A DNA stretch of 64,000 nucleotides from Streptomyces sp. NBC_00236 (GCF_036195045.1 NZ_CP108100.1:744001-808000); one strand, 5' to 3'. Shown: positions 1-9,540, numbered from the stretch's first letter. Made by a program: numbers and translations. The notes: generated by a model from the letters alone, not told the origin.

Positions 1-375
1 CAGCGGCAGCGGCTCGCCCTGGCGCGGTCGCTGGTGACCGACCCGGAGGCCCTGGTACTCGACGAGCCGACGTCCGCCGTCGACTCGCACACCGAGGCAC
101 GGGTCGCCGAGGGCGTCAAAGCGCTGCGCAAGGACCGTACGACGGTGGCGTTCGCCTCGTCACCGCTGCTGCTCGACCTGGCGGACCGGGTCGCACTGGT
201 CCACGGGGGGACCGTGGTAGCGGTCGGCACCCACCGTGAGCTGCTGCGTGACGAACCGCTCTACCGCGCGGTCGTCACCCGGGAGACCGAGGACGAGATC
301 GCCGCGTCGGGACCGGACCTGAACGAGGACATCGACACGATCGGCACGATCGAGGAAATCGAGGAGAGGGCATGA
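1..375 (+). CDS. ABC exporter half-transporter, C-terminal part of the ATPase (5' truncated by window edge)
   Basis: This is the end of an ABC ATPase domain whose start lies outside the window. The 124 visible residues begin in the tail of the signature helix (QRQRLALARSL), followed by Walker B (ALVLDEPTS, about residues 17-25) and the D-loop (SAVDS). At the switch position, where AHR is expected, it reads FASSP (residues 51-55), so the catalytic H-loop histidine appears replaced by serine. Its stop overlaps the next ABC gene by 4 bases (ATGA), so the two are translationally coupled and probably form a heterodimer. The H-loop loss suggests that its own ATP site is the weakly hydrolysing one. 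The substrate cannot be inferred. Confidence 0.9.
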   Translation, partial: QRQRLALARSLVTDPEALVLDEPTSAVDSHTEARVAEGVKALRKDRTTVAFASSPLLLDLADRVALVHGGTVVAVGTHRELLRDEPLYRAVVTRETEDEIAASGPDLNEDIDTIGTIEEIEERA

Positions 376-2153
376 TCGGCCTCGCACCACCGTCGTACGA
401 CCCGGCCGCCCCGGAGTCGGCGACGACCCTGCCGGTCGGCACCCCCACGACCGTACGCACCTATGTCCGGGAGCTGATGCGGCGCCACCGGCGGCCGTTC
501 GTCGTGGTCACGGCGCTCAACTGCGTGGCGGTGGTCTCGTCGATCGTGGGTCCGTACCTGCTGGGCGGGCTGGTCGAGGACCTGTCCGACGGGGTCACGG
601 AGCTGCATCTGGAGCGCACCGCGGCAGTGTTCGCGCTGGCGCTGGTCATCCAGACCGTGGTCACCCGGATGATGCGGCTGCGCAGCGCGATGCTGGGCGA
701 GGAGATGCTGGCCGATCTGCGTGAGGACTTCCTCGTGCGGTCGGTGCGGCTGCCCCCGGGCGTGCTGGAGCGGGCCGGTACGGGAGACCTGCTGTCCCGG
801 ATCACCACGGACATCGACCGGCTCGCCAACGCCATGCGCGAGGCGGTGCCGCAGCTGGCCATCGGTGTGGTGTGGGCGGGGCTGCTGCTCGCCGCGCTGG
901 CCGTCACCGCTCCCCCGCTGGCGCTCTCGGTGCTCGTCGCGCTGCCGGTGCTGATCATCGGCTGTCGCTGGTACTTCCGCCGGGCCCCGTCGGCGTACCG
1001 CTCGGAGGCGGCCGGTTACGCGGCGGTCGCGGCGATGCTCGCGGAGACGGTCGATGCCGGACGGACCGTGGAGGCGCACCGGCTGGGGGCGCGGCGGGTC
1101 ACGATGTCGGACCGGCGGGTCGCGGAGTGGACTGCTTGGGAACGGTACACATTGTTCCTGCGGTCGGTGCTCTTCCCCGTCATCAACGCCACGTACGTGA
1201 CCATTCTCGGCGCGGTTCTGATGCTCGGCGGCTGGTTCGTCATCGAGGGGTGGCTCAGCGTCGGTCAGCTGACGACGGGTGCGCTGCTCGCGCAGATGAT
1301 GGTCGACCCGATCGGCCTGATCCTGCGCTGGTACGACGAGTTGCAGGTCGCCCAGGTGTCACTGGCCCGGCTTGTGGGGGTCCGGGAGATCGAGCCGGAC
1401 GCCGGTGACGCGGACGTGGCGCCGGACGGCCGTGAAGTGCGCGCCGACGAGGTGCACTTCGGCTACCGGGCCGGTCTCGACGTGCTGCACAAGGTGTCGC
1501 TGGATGTGGCTCCGGGTACGCGGATGGCGCTGGTGGGTCCGTCCGGTGCCGGAAAGTCCACGCTGGGCCGGCTGCTGGCCGGGGTTTACGCCCCACGGAC
1601 CGGTGAAGTGACGCTGGGCGGCGCGGAGTTGTCACAGATGACGGCGGAGCGCGTCCGTACGCATGTCGCCCTGGTCAATCAGGAACACCATGTGTTCGTC
1701 GGCTCGCTGCGGGACAACCTGCGCCTCGCGCGTACCGGTGCCGGGGACGCCGAGCTGTGGGCCTCGCTGGCCGCGGTCGACGCGGACGGCTGGGCGAGGG
1801 CCCTCGACGAGGGGCTGGACTCCGAGGTCGGGTCGGGCGGCCTGGTACTCACTCCGGCGCAGGCACAGCAGATCGCGCTGGCGCGGCTGGTGCTGGCCGA
1901 TCCGCACACGCTGGTCCTGGACGAGGCGACGTCGCTGCTCGACCCGCGTGCGGCCCGGCATCTGGAGCGTTCACTGGCCCGGGTGCTGGACGGTCGTACG
2001 GTCGTGGCGATCGCCCACCGGCTGCACACGGCGCACGACGCGGACGTGATCGCAGTCGTCGAGCAGGGCCGGATCAGCGAACTGGGCAGTCATGACGAAC
2101 TGGTGGCGGCGGACGGTGCGTACGCGGCGCTGTGGCGGTCCTGGCACGGCTGA
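372..2153 (+). CDS. ABC transporter, fused permease/ATPase half-transporter
   Basis: A 593-residue type IV ABC exporter half, partner of the preceding gene. The N-terminal half has about six membrane helices (about residues 40-310). The ATPase half shows Walker A GPSGAGKST (about 388), Q-loop VNQEH, Walker B LVLDEATS (about 515) and an intact H-loop IAHRL (about 547). The signature motif is degenerate: LTPAQ (about 492) in place of LSGGQ. Together with the partner's missing H-loop histidine, this puts both defects in the same composite ATP site, the usual design of asymmetric heterodimeric exporters. The ATG at 372 overlaps the upstream stop. Probable drug or lipid exporter; substrate unknown. 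Confidence 0.93.
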   Translation: MIGLAPPSYDPAAPESATTLPVGTPTTVRTYVRELMRRHRRPFVVVTALNCVAVVSSIVGPYLLGGLVEDLSDGVTELHLERTAAVFALALVIQTVVTRMMRLRSAMLGEEMLADLREDFLVRSVRLPPGVLERAGTGDLLSRITTDIDRLANAMREAVPQLAIGVVWAGLLLAALAVTAPPLALSVLVALPVLIIGCRWYFRRAPSAYRSEAAGYAAVAAMLAETVDAGRTVEAHRLGARRVTMSDRRVAEWTAWERYTLFLRSVLFPVINATYVTILGAVLMLGGWFVIEGWLSVGQLTTGALLAQMMVDPIGLILRWYDELQVAQVSLARLVGVREIEPDAGDADVAPDGREVRADEVHFGYRAGLDVLHKVSLDVAPGTRMALVGPSGAGKSTLGRLLAGVYAPRTGEVTLGGAELSQMTAERVRTHVALVNQEHHVFVGSLRDNLRLARTGAGDAELWASLAAVDADGWARALDEGLDSEVGSGGLVLTPAQAQQIALARLVLADPHTLVLDEATSLLDPRAARHLERSLARVLDGRTVVAIAHRLHTAHDADVIAVVEQGRISELGSHDELVAADGAYAALWRSWHG

Positions 2154-2169
2154 CCGGGCCGCGGCTCCT

Positions 2170-2215
2170 GGCACCCGGCGGGCAGGCTCGTTCCCGAGCC
2201 TGCCCGCCGGGTGCC
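2170..2215. terminator. Bidirectional terminator hairpin
   Basis: A perfect 21-bp inverted repeat (2170-2190 / 2195-2215) with a TTCC loop lies between the convergent ABC and MFS genes. There is no U-tract, as is common in Streptomyces. Confidence 0.85.
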
Positions 2216-2222
2216 GTCGCCG

Positions 2223-3860
2223 TCAGCCGGGTCGCCGCACCGTGACCGGGTCGCCGCCGGCTGCGGGTGTGACCGCGTCGGCGGTGGCGCTGCCGGGGAC
2301 GGGCTGCGCGGCGACCGTCACCGTGGCGGCGGACGACGCGCGCGGCCGGAGCAGGACCACGGACACCAGGGCGGCGAGCAGGGTGAGCGCCGCGGCGACG
2401 ATCAGGCACAGCCGGAGGCCGTCGAGGAAGGCGTCGCCCATCGCGCCCAGGGCCTGACCGGTCTGCGCGCCCAGGTTCATTCCGGCGACCGCGCCGAGGC
2501 CTCCCTCGCGGGCGGTCTCCACGATGTTCTGGCGGCCGGCTCCGGAGATCCCCGCGTCCGCGAGACGGGCGGGGAAGGTGTCCAGGGCGCGGGAGGTGAG
2601 GAGGGCGCCCAGAACGGCGGGGCCCAGTGCGCCGCCGATCTGGCGGAAGGCGTTGTTGCCGGCTGCTGCCATGCCTCCCAGGTGCTGGGGGACGGAGGCG
2701 ACCGCGGTGGCCGTCATGGGCGTCAGGATGCAGCCCATCCCGATGCCCAGCAGGGCCAGCCGCCAGGCGATGGAGACGAACGACGTGTCCGCGTCGAGGG
2801 TGGTCATCGAGAGCAGCGCGCCGGAGACGACGAGCAGCCCGGCGGTGATCAGGGTGCGGGCCGGAACCCGGTGCATCAGGCGGGAGACGGGACCGCCGAC
2901 AACGATGGACACGGCGGTGACCACGAACAGGCGCAAGGCAGCCTGAAGGGTGTCGAGCTGTTGCACCAGGCCGAAGTAGAGGCTCAGCAGGAAGAAGAAG
3001 CCGATGAGGCCCAGGAAGGTGATCATCGCGACCAGGGTGGTGGCCGTGAACGCCGGGCTGCGGAACAGGGCCAGGTCCAGCATCGGGCTGTCGCTGCGCC
3101 GCTCGGCCATGACGAAGGCCACCGCGCCGGCCACGGCGGTGAACAGCGCCACCAGGACCTGCGCGTCGGCGAAGGAACCGGCACCGCCCTCGATCACGCC
3201 GTACACCAGGGCGGTGATCGCCACCGCGGCGGTGATCTGGCCCGGCCAGTCGAGCCGCCGGCCGTGCGGGGCACGCGAATCGGTCAGCAGTCGCGCGGCG
3301 AAGACCGTCGCGACGAGCGAGACGGGAATGACCAGGAGGTAGATCCACCGCCAGTCCGCGTGCTCCAGGACGAGTCCGGCGATCAGCGGGCCGACGGCCA
3401 GCGCCGTCAGGAGCGAGGTGGCCCACAGGCCGATGAACTTGCCGCGCTCCCTGGGGTCGGGCACCGCGTGGCTGATCAGGGCCAGGGTCGTGGGGAGCAG
3501 CGCGGCGGCGCCGAGTCCGGCGAGTGCCTGACCGGCCCAGAGCACCTCGATCGACGGGGCCGCCAGGGCGACGGCGGCACCGGCGGCTGAGAACAACAGG
3601 CCTGCCTGGAACACCTTCTTGCGCCCGTGGACGTCGCCGACCACACCGGCCGTCAGGATGAACGCGGCCATGGGCAGAACGAACGCGTCCTGGACCCAGG
3701 ACAGTTGGGCCGTCGACGCATCGAGCGCCACCTGGATGGCGGGCAGGCTCACGGCGACGGTGGTCACCGGCAGGTAGGCGACGAAGACGCCGAGGCAGGC
3801 CATGACGAGCGTGGCCGCCCGCCGGTCGGGCCGGCTGCTCGCCGCGGGTGTGACGTTCAA
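2223..3860 (-). CDS. MFS drug:H+ antiporter, DHA2 (14-TM) family
   Basis: A 545-residue inner-membrane efflux pump of the DHA2/EmrB-QacA type, judged from its length, roughly 14 hydrophobic segments and the start of the fold: SWVQDAFVLPMAAF in TM2 followed by the loop GDVHGRKK, the MFS motif A. The start is a TTG at 3860 with GAGGAG seven bases upstream. It is divergent from the Lrp/AsnC-type regulator at 4066, a common regulator/efflux arrangement, so that regulator is the likely controller. The substrate (drug, dye or amino-acid-like metabolite) cannot be told from sequence. It ends against the strong hairpin at 2170-2215. Confidence 0.9.
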   Translation of the reverse strand: MNVTPAASSRPDRRAATLVMACLGVFVAYLPVTTVAVSLPAIQVALDASTAQLSWVQDAFVLPMAAFILTAGVVGDVHGRKKVFQAGLLFSAAGAAVALAAPSIEVLWAGQALAGLGAAALLPTTLALISHAVPDPRERGKFIGLWATSLLTALAVGPLIAGLVLEHADWRWIYLLVIPVSLVATVFAARLLTDSRAPHGRRLDWPGQITAAVAITALVYGVIEGGAGSFADAQVLVALFTAVAGAVAFVMAERRSDSPMLDLALFRSPAFTATTLVAMITFLGLIGFFFLLSLYFGLVQQLDTLQAALRLFVVTAVSIVVGGPVSRLMHRVPARTLITAGLLVVSGALLSMTTLDADTSFVSIAWRLALLGIGMGCILTPMTATAVASVPQHLGGMAAAGNNAFRQIGGALGPAVLGALLTSRALDTFPARLADAGISGAGRQNIVETAREGGLGAVAGMNLGAQTGQALGAMGDAFLDGLRLCLIVAAALTLLAALVSVVLLRPRASSAATVTVAAQPVPGSATADAVTPAAGGDPVTVRRPG

Positions 3861-4065
3861 GGAAGTACTCCTCTGCGACGCGGCGCGCCGCGGTAAAGGT
3901 CCTGTCCGGAACGAGAGCCCGGCATCTCCCGGCCCCGCGCCCCGTACCGGGAACGGTGCCGGATCCGGACCTCAGCATCGGCGACACGGAGCGGAATCAA
4001 CGAAGCGAGCGGGGTCGGCGAAGACAAACCTCCATCCTCATACGCCCACGTGCCACACTTCCACC

Positions 4066-5091
4066 GTGATCGACGACGTGGACATGAGAATCCTCCGCAC
4101 GCTCCATCGCGCGCCGCGCGCCCCGTTCCGGCTCATCGGCGAGGTGAGCGGGGTGTCGGAACAGACGGCGGCCCGCCGCTATCAGGCCCTGCGCCGGGCG
4201 GGCGTGATGCGGGTCGTGGGCCTGGTCGATCCCGCCGTACACGGAGAGGCGCAGTGGGTCGCCCGCATCCGCTGCCGTCCCGACCGGGTCGCTCCTCTCG
4301 CCGACTCTCTGGCCCGGCGACCCGACATCGCCTACGTGGGCATCGCCTCGGGCGGCTCGGAGATCATCTGCATCATCCGCTCACCGCTCCACGCCCCGCG
4401 CGCGGACATGCTGCTCCAGCAGCTTCCCCGGTCCAAGGCCGTCCTCGACGTCAGCATCGATCTGCTCATCCATCCGTTCGGCGACCCGGGCACGGCCGGC
4501 TGGACCGGCTACGGCGGACACCTCACCGCCGAGCAGGAACAGCGGCTGGCGGGCAGCCCCTCCCCCGTCCCGGACGGCCGGCTCCTCTCCCTCAGCGCGG
4601 AGGACGGGCCGCTGCTCGACGCCCTCGCCGAGGACGGCCGTACCTCGCACACACAGCTGGCCGAAACCACCGGCTGGTCCAAGGGCCGCGTCGCCCGCCG
4701 GCTGGAGTCCCTGGAGTCGTCCGGCACCCTCTCGTACGACATCGACCTGCTGCCGGAGCACCTCGGCTTCCATCTCAACGCCACCCTCTGGCTGCGCGTC
4801 GCCCCCGCCCGCCTGGAGCGCACCGGGAACGAGATCGCCCGTCACGAGGAGGTCGCGTTCGCCGCTGCCACCAGTGGCGACCACAACGTGATGGCCATCG
4901 TCATCTGCCGCGACGCGGAGGAGTTCTACCGCTATCTGACGACGCGCCTCGCCGCCACTCCCGGCGTCGACGCCTACGGGGTCAGTATCCGGGTGCGCCG
5001 CCTCAAGCAGGCCGCTTCCCTCATCTCGCACGGCCGTCTGGTCCCTTCCGGACCCGTGCAGCCGCGGGGCGGACCGTCGGCCGTCAGATGA
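4066..5091 (+). CDS. Lrp/AsnC family regulator with two tandem AsnC units
   Basis: A 341-residue DNA-binding protein, about twice the usual Lrp length. The first winged HTH (about 1-45, DMRILRTLHRAP..VSEQTAARRYQAL) is followed by a ligand-binding RAM-like domain (about 60-150). A second HTH (about 190-235, ALAEDGRTSHTQLAETTGW) is followed by a second ligand domain (about 250-325). The GTG at 4066 is preferred because the Lrp homology begins right there; the open frame extends upstream only as repetitive basic sequence antisense to the MFS start. It is divergent from the MFS gene, which it probably regulates in response to an amino acid or related small molecule (inference). Confidence 0.88.
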   Translation: MIDDVDMRILRTLHRAPRAPFRLIGEVSGVSEQTAARRYQALRRAGVMRVVGLVDPAVHGEAQWVARIRCRPDRVAPLADSLARRPDIAYVGIASGGSEIICIIRSPLHAPRADMLLQQLPRSKAVLDVSIDLLIHPFGDPGTAGWTGYGGHLTAEQEQRLAGSPSPVPDGRLLSLSAEDGPLLDALAEDGRTSHTQLAETTGWSKGRVARRLESLESSGTLSYDIDLLPEHLGFHLNATLWLRVAPARLERTGNEIARHEEVAFAAATSGDHNVMAIVICRDAEEFYRYLTTRLAATPGVDAYGVSIRVRRLKQAASLISHGRLVPSGPVQPRGGPSAVR

Positions 5092-5875
5092 AGTTCATGG
5101 CGGCGGCCCCGCCCACTCCCCCGAGCACCATGAACACCGGCATCAGCACCTTCAGCTCCACCCAGCTGCCGGCCCTGAACCGCATGGCCTTCGGCGGGCC
5201 GATCGGGTACCAGCGCTTGCGGCCGACCGGGATCGGCCACAGGATCGGGCAGCCGGAGACGGTCAGCGCGTCACCGATGTCGTGGACGAGGGCGCCGAGC
5301 ACGATGGGCAGACCGAGCCAGAGGTATTCCTGGCCGGGGGCGTTGAAGAGCCAGTCCGAGCCGTTGCCCGGCTTGTCCAGGACGCCCGCGAGAATCCATG
5401 CGCTGGTCGCGCCGAGCAGCCACACCAGGACGTCACTGGACATCCGGGCTGCCCGCCAGAGCAGTCCTTCGACGGCGAGCACCAGGTGGACGAAGAGGAT
5501 CGCCAGCACGGCCCACCGGCCGCCGGTGATCGCCGCCGCGGAGGCGCCGGCTCCTATCAGGACGGCCCACAGCCAGGTGTGGGTGAGCGTCCGGTGGCCG
5601 CCGTTGCGGTTCGAGTCGCCCCGCATCTTGGTGGCCTTGTAGACGGCGTGCGAGAGCTTGTCGACGATCTCGCAGAGGCCGCGGGAGACCGGTCCGAAGG
5701 CGCGCGAGATGGTCGCCGACTTGTGGTCGAGGTCCGGGGCGAGCGCCGCGCCGGCGGTGATCAGCGCGCCGACGACCAGGACGGGCCACGGCATGGTGTG
5801 GCCCGCGGCAGCCGCCGCCGCGCCCACCCCCAGCCAGGCCGCTGCCCCTGACAGAGAGTGTGCCGGTCCCATCAT
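5084..5875 (-). CDS. DUF457/YdjM-type membrane-bound metal-dependent hydrolase
   Basis: An integral membrane protein of about 263 residues. It opens with GPAHSLSGAAAW and continues with PDLDHKSAT and GHRTLTHT, the His/Asp pattern of the YdjM/DUF457 membrane metal-dependent hydrolases, followed by several hydrophobic helices. I chose the ATG at 5875 because a G-rich Shine-Dalgarno (GGGGGCGG) sits about 10 bases upstream and the family usually begins at this MxPAH segment; in-frame ATGs at 5914 and 5941 are alternatives. It overlaps the 3' end of the Lrp-like gene by 8 bases (convergent). The substrate of the family is unknown. Confidence 0.82.
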   Translation of the reverse strand: MMGPAHSLSGAAAWLGVGAAAAAAGHTMPWPVLVVGALITAGAALAPDLDHKSATISRAFGPVSRGLCEIVDKLSHAVYKATKMRGDSNRNGGHRTLTHTWLWAVLIGAGASAAAITGGRWAVLAILFVHLVLAVEGLLWRAARMSSDVLVWLLGATSAWILAGVLDKPGNGSDWLFNAPGQEYLWLGLPIVLGALVHDIGDALTVSGCPILWPIPVGRKRWYPIGPPKAMRFRAGSWVELKVLMPVFMVLGGVGGAAAMNFI

Positions 5876-6057
5876 GGCTGTTTCCGCCCCCGTAAGAAGT
5901 CGTGTAGGTGTCATCAGGTGCGCCAGGCATCGCCTGCGCACTCGTTCCGGCCATCATCGTTGTGGTGCGGCCGAGTTGAGTGGGCAGCGTATCGTCCGTG
6001 ATCTTCGTACCGTCGTCCGGTTCCCTCATCGGGGTGGAAGACAGGCAAGATGGGGGC

Positions 6058-8571
6058 GTGACCCTTATCGATCAGCTGCCCCCGACCGACGACCCCGACG
6101 CCCTCTTCGAGGCTTTCTCGTCATGGACCGAGACGCAGGGGATCACTCTCTATCCCGCTCAGGAGGAGGCGCTGATCGAAGTGGTCTCCGGGGCCAACGT
6201 GATCCTTTCCACGCCCACCGGGTCCGGGAAGAGCCTGGTCGCGGCGGGCGCGCACTTCACCGCGCTGGCCCAGGACAAGGTCACCTTCTACACCGCTCCG
6301 ATCAAGGCCCTGGTCTCGGAGAAGTTCTTCGACCTGTGCAAGCTGTTCGGTACGGAGAACGTCGGCATGCTCACCGGAGACGCCTCGGTCAACGCCGACG
6401 CCCCGGTGATCTGCTGCACCGCCGAGGTGCTGGCGTCCATCGCGCTGCGTGACGGGAAGTACGCGGACATCGGCCAGGTCGTCATGGACGAGTTCCACTT
6501 CTACGCGGAGCAGGACCGCGGCTGGGCGTGGCAGATCCCGATCCTGGAACTGCCGCAGGCCCAGTTCGTCCTGATGTCGGCCACGCTCGGTGATGTCCGG
6601 ATGTTCGAGGAGGACCTGACCCGCCGCACCGGCCGCCCCACCTCCGTGGTGCGCTCGGCGACCCGGCCGGTCCCGCTCAGCTACGAGTACCGGCTGACGC
6701 CGATCACCGAGACGATCACCGAGCTCCTGGACACCCGGCAGTCGCCGGTCTACATCGTGCACTTCACGCAGGCCGCGGCCGTCGAGCGGGCGCAGTCGCT
6801 GATGAGCATCAACATGTGCACCAAGGAGGAGAAGGAGAAGATCGCCGATCTCATCGGCAACTTCCGCTTCACCACCAAGTTCGGCCAGAACCTCTCCCGT
6901 TACGTACGCCACGGCATCGGTGTGCACCACGCGGGCATGCTGCCGAAGTACCGGCGGCTGGTCGAGAAGCTCGCCCAGGCGGGACTCCTGAAGGTCATCT
7001 GCGGTACGGACACACTCGGCGTCGGCGTCAACGTGCCCATCCGCACCGTGCTGTTCACCGCCCTCACCAAGTACGACGGCACCCGGGTGCGGACCCTGCG
7101 GGCCCGTGAGTTCCACCAGATCGCGGGCCGGGCCGGCCGGGCGGGCTTCGACACGGCGGGCTTCGTCGTCGCGCAGGCCCCCGAGCACGTCGTGGAGAAC
7201 GAGAAGGCGGTCAAGAAGGCCGGCGACGACCCGAAGAAGAAGCGGAAGGTCGTCCGCAAGAAGGCCCCCGAGGGCTTCGTCGCCTGGTCGGAGACCACCT
7301 TCGACAAACTGATCCAGTCCGATCCCGAGCCGCTGACCTCCCGTTTCCGGGTCACGCACACCATGCTGCTGTCCGTCATCGCGCGCCCCGGCAACGCCTT
7401 CGACGCGATGCGGCATCTGCTGGAGGACAACCACGAGCCCCGCAAGGCGCAGCTGCGCCACATCCGCCGGGCGATCGCGATCTACCGGTCGCTGCTGGAC
7501 GGCGGCGTGGTGGAGCGGCTGGACAAGCCGGACGCGGAGGGCCGCATCGTGCGGCTCACCGTCGATCTGCAGCAGGACTTCGCACTGAACCAGCCGCTTT
7601 CCACGTTCGCGCTCGCCGCGTTCGAGCTGCTGGACGCCGACTCGCCCTCGTACGCGCTGGACATGGTCTCGGTGGTGGAGTCGACGCTCGACGACCCGCG
7701 CCAGATCCTCGCCGCGCAGCAGAACAAGGCGCGCGGTGAGGCGGTCGGGCAGATGAAGGCCGACGGCATCGAGTACGAGGAGCGGATGGAGCTCCTCCAG
7801 GACGTCACGTACCCGAAGCCGCTGAGCGAACTGCTGTGGCACGCCTACGACGTCTACCGTCAGAGCCACCCGTGGGTGAGCGACCACCCGGTGTCGCCGA
7901 AGTCGGTCATCCGCGACATGTACGAACGCGCCATGACGTTCACGGAGTTCACCTCCAACTACGAGCTGGCCCGCACCGAGGGCATCGTGCTGCGGTATCT
8001 CGCGAGCGCGTACAAGGCGCTGGAGCACACCATCCCGGACGACATCAAGTCCGAGGACCTGGAGGACCTCATCGCCTGGCTCGGCGAAATGGTCCGTCAG
8101 GTCGACTCCAGTCTCCTCGACGAGTGGGAGCAGCTCGCCAACCCCGAGGTGGAGACGGCGGAGCAGGCGCAGGAGCGCGCCGACGAGGTCAAGCCGGTCA
8201 CGGCCAACGCCCGCGCCTTCCGGGTGCTGGTGCGCAACGCGATGTTCCGCCGGGTCGAGCTGGCCGCGCTGGACCGGGTCCGCGATCTGGGCGAGCTGGA
8301 CGGGGACGCGGGCTGGGACGAGGACGCGTGGGGCGAGGCGATGGACGCGTACTGGGACGAGTACGAGGAGCTGGGCACCGGTCCGGACGCCCGCGGACCG
8401 AAGCTGCTGAAGATCGACGAGGACGCCGAGCACGGCCTGTGGCGCGTCCGGCAGACCTTCGCCGACCCCAACGGCGACCATGACTGGGGCATCAGTGCCG
8501 AGGTCGACCTGGCCGCGTCCGACGAGGAGGGCCGGGCGATCGTCCGGGTCACCTCCGTGGGCCAGTTGTGA
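6058..8571 (+). CDS. DEAD/DEAH-box (Ski2-like) helicase with DUF3516 domain
   Basis: An 837-residue superfamily 2 helicase. Visible motifs are motif I STPTGSGKS (about 45), motif II DEFHFY (about 143), motif III LMSATLG, motif V around TDTLGVGVNVP (about 320) and motif VI HQIAGRAGRAGFD (about 355). A lysine-rich stretch KKKRKVVRKK (about 400) precedes a long C-terminal region typical of DUF3516, a family found next to actinobacterial Ski2-like helicases. The GTG at 6058 is chosen over the upstream ATG at 5980 because helicase homology starts just after it. Probable ATP-dependent RNA or DNA unwinding; the precise role is not established. The tesB-like gene follows 46 bases later. Confidence 0.9.
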   Translation: MTLIDQLPPTDDPDALFEAFSSWTETQGITLYPAQEEALIEVVSGANVILSTPTGSGKSLVAAGAHFTALAQDKVTFYTAPIKALVSEKFFDLCKLFGTENVGMLTGDASVNADAPVICCTAEVLASIALRDGKYADIGQVVMDEFHFYAEQDRGWAWQIPILELPQAQFVLMSATLGDVRMFEEDLTRRTGRPTSVVRSATRPVPLSYEYRLTPITETITELLDTRQSPVYIVHFTQAAAVERAQSLMSINMCTKEEKEKIADLIGNFRFTTKFGQNLSRYVRHGIGVHHAGMLPKYRRLVEKLAQAGLLKVICGTDTLGVGVNVPIRTVLFTALTKYDGTRVRTLRAREFHQIAGRAGRAGFDTAGFVVAQAPEHVVENEKAVKKAGDDPKKKRKVVRKKAPEGFVAWSETTFDKLIQSDPEPLTSRFRVTHTMLLSVIARPGNAFDAMRHLLEDNHEPRKAQLRHIRRAIAIYRSLLDGGVVERLDKPDAEGRIVRLTVDLQQDFALNQPLSTFALAAFELLDADSPSYALDMVSVVESTLDDPRQILAAQQNKARGEAVGQMKADGIEYEERMELLQDVTYPKPLSELLWHAYDVYRQSHPWVSDHPVSPKSVIRDMYERAMTFTEFTSNYELARTEGIVLRYLASAYKALEHTIPDDIKSEDLEDLIAWLGEMVRQVDSSLLDEWEQLANPEVETAEQAQERADEVKPVTANARAFRVLVRNAMFRRVELAALDRVRDLGELDGDAGWDEDAWGEAMDAYWDEYEELGTGPDARGPKLLKIDEDAEHGLWRVRQTFADPNGDHDWGISAEVDLAASDEEGRAIVRVTSVGQL

Positions 8572-8617
8572 GCGCGCCCGTACCGGTGGCGCCGCTGCGA
8601 GAGTGGAGAAGAACCGC

Positions 8618-9499
8618 ATGACGAACCCCGCCGAGCGCCTGGTCGACCTGCTCGACCTGGAGCGGATCGAGGTCAACATCTTCCGCGGCCGCAGTCCCGA
8701 GGAGTCCCTGCAGCGGGTCTTCGGCGGGCAGGTGGCGGGGCAGGCGCTGGTGGCGGCGGGCCGCACCACGGACGGGGACCGGCCGGTGCATTCGCTGCAC
8801 GCCTACTTCCTGCGTCCGGGCCGTCCCGGGGTGCCGATCGTCTACGAGGTCGAGCGCGTCCGGGACGGCCGGTCGTTCACCACCCGCCGGGTGACGGCCG
8901 TGCAGCAGGGCAGGACGATCTTCAATCTGACGGCGTCGTTCCACCGCCCGGAGGAGGCCGGTTTCGAGCACCAGTTGCCGCCGGCCCGTGTCGTGCCCGA
9001 TCCGGAGGAGCTGCCGACGGTCGCCGAAGAGGTGCGCGAGCATCTGGGCGGTCTGCCGGAGGCGCTGGAGCGGATGGCGCGGCGCCAGCCGTTCGACATC
9101 CGCTACGTCGACCGGCTGCGCTGGACGCAGGAGGAGATCAGGGACGCGGACCCGCGCAGCGCGGTGTGGATGCGTGCGGTCGGCCCGCTCGGTGACGATC
9201 AGCTGGTGCACACCTGTGCGTTGACGTACGCGAGCGACATGACGCTGCTGGACGCGGTGCGCATCCCGGTGGAGCCGCTGTGGGGGCCGCGCGGCTTCGA
9301 CATGGCGTCGCTGGACCATGCGATGTGGTTCCACCGGCCGTTCCGGGCCGACGAGTGGTTCCTGTACGACCAGGAGTCGCCGGTGGCGACCGGCGGGCGA
9401 GGTCTGGCGCGCGGCAGGATCTACGACCGTGAGGGCAATCTGCTGGTGTCGGTGGTGCAGGAGGGGCTGTTCCGGCGGCTGGGCGAGCAGCGGACCTGA
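8618..9499 (+). CDS. tesB: Acyl-CoA thioesterase II
   Basis: A 293-residue double-hotdog thioesterase that hydrolyses acyl-CoA to free acid and CoA. TesB landmarks are FGGQVAGQALVAA near the N-terminus, HSLHAYFLRPG (about 55-65), SLDHAMWFHRPF in the second hotdog with the catalytic Asp, and ARGRIYDREGNL near the end. The length fits the family. The ATG at 8618 follows GGAGAAGAACCGC. It probably belongs to the same transcript as the helicase. The last codons and stop lie inside a 28-bp direct duplication (9485-9540). Confidence 0.93.
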   Translation: MTNPAERLVDLLDLERIEVNIFRGRSPEESLQRVFGGQVAGQALVAAGRTTDGDRPVHSLHAYFLRPGRPGVPIVYEVERVRDGRSFTTRRVTAVQQGRTIFNLTASFHRPEEAGFEHQLPPARVVPDPEELPTVAEEVREHLGGLPEALERMARRQPFDIRYVDRLRWTQEEIRDADPRSAVWMRAVGPLGDDQLVHTCALTYASDMTLLDAVRIPVEPLWGPRGFDMASLDHAMWFHRPFRADEWFLYDQESPVATGGRGLARGRIYDREGNLLVSVVQEGLFRRLGEQRT

Positions 9500-9540
9500 C
9501 GACTGCTGCGGGGAGCAGCGGACCTGACGACTGCTGCGGG
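9485..9540 (+). repeat. 28-bp perfect tandem duplication at the tesB stop codon
   Basis: Two identical 28-bp units (9485-9512 and 9513-9540) begin GAGCAGCGGACCTGACGACT and span the tesB stop codon. The start of a third copy (GAGC) follows. Confidence 0.95.

Noticed and set aside
3802..4065. Longer N-terminus for the Lrp-like gene
   Set aside because: It would overlap the MFS start and promoter region and is basic low-complexity sequence; Lrp homology starts at the GTG at 4066.
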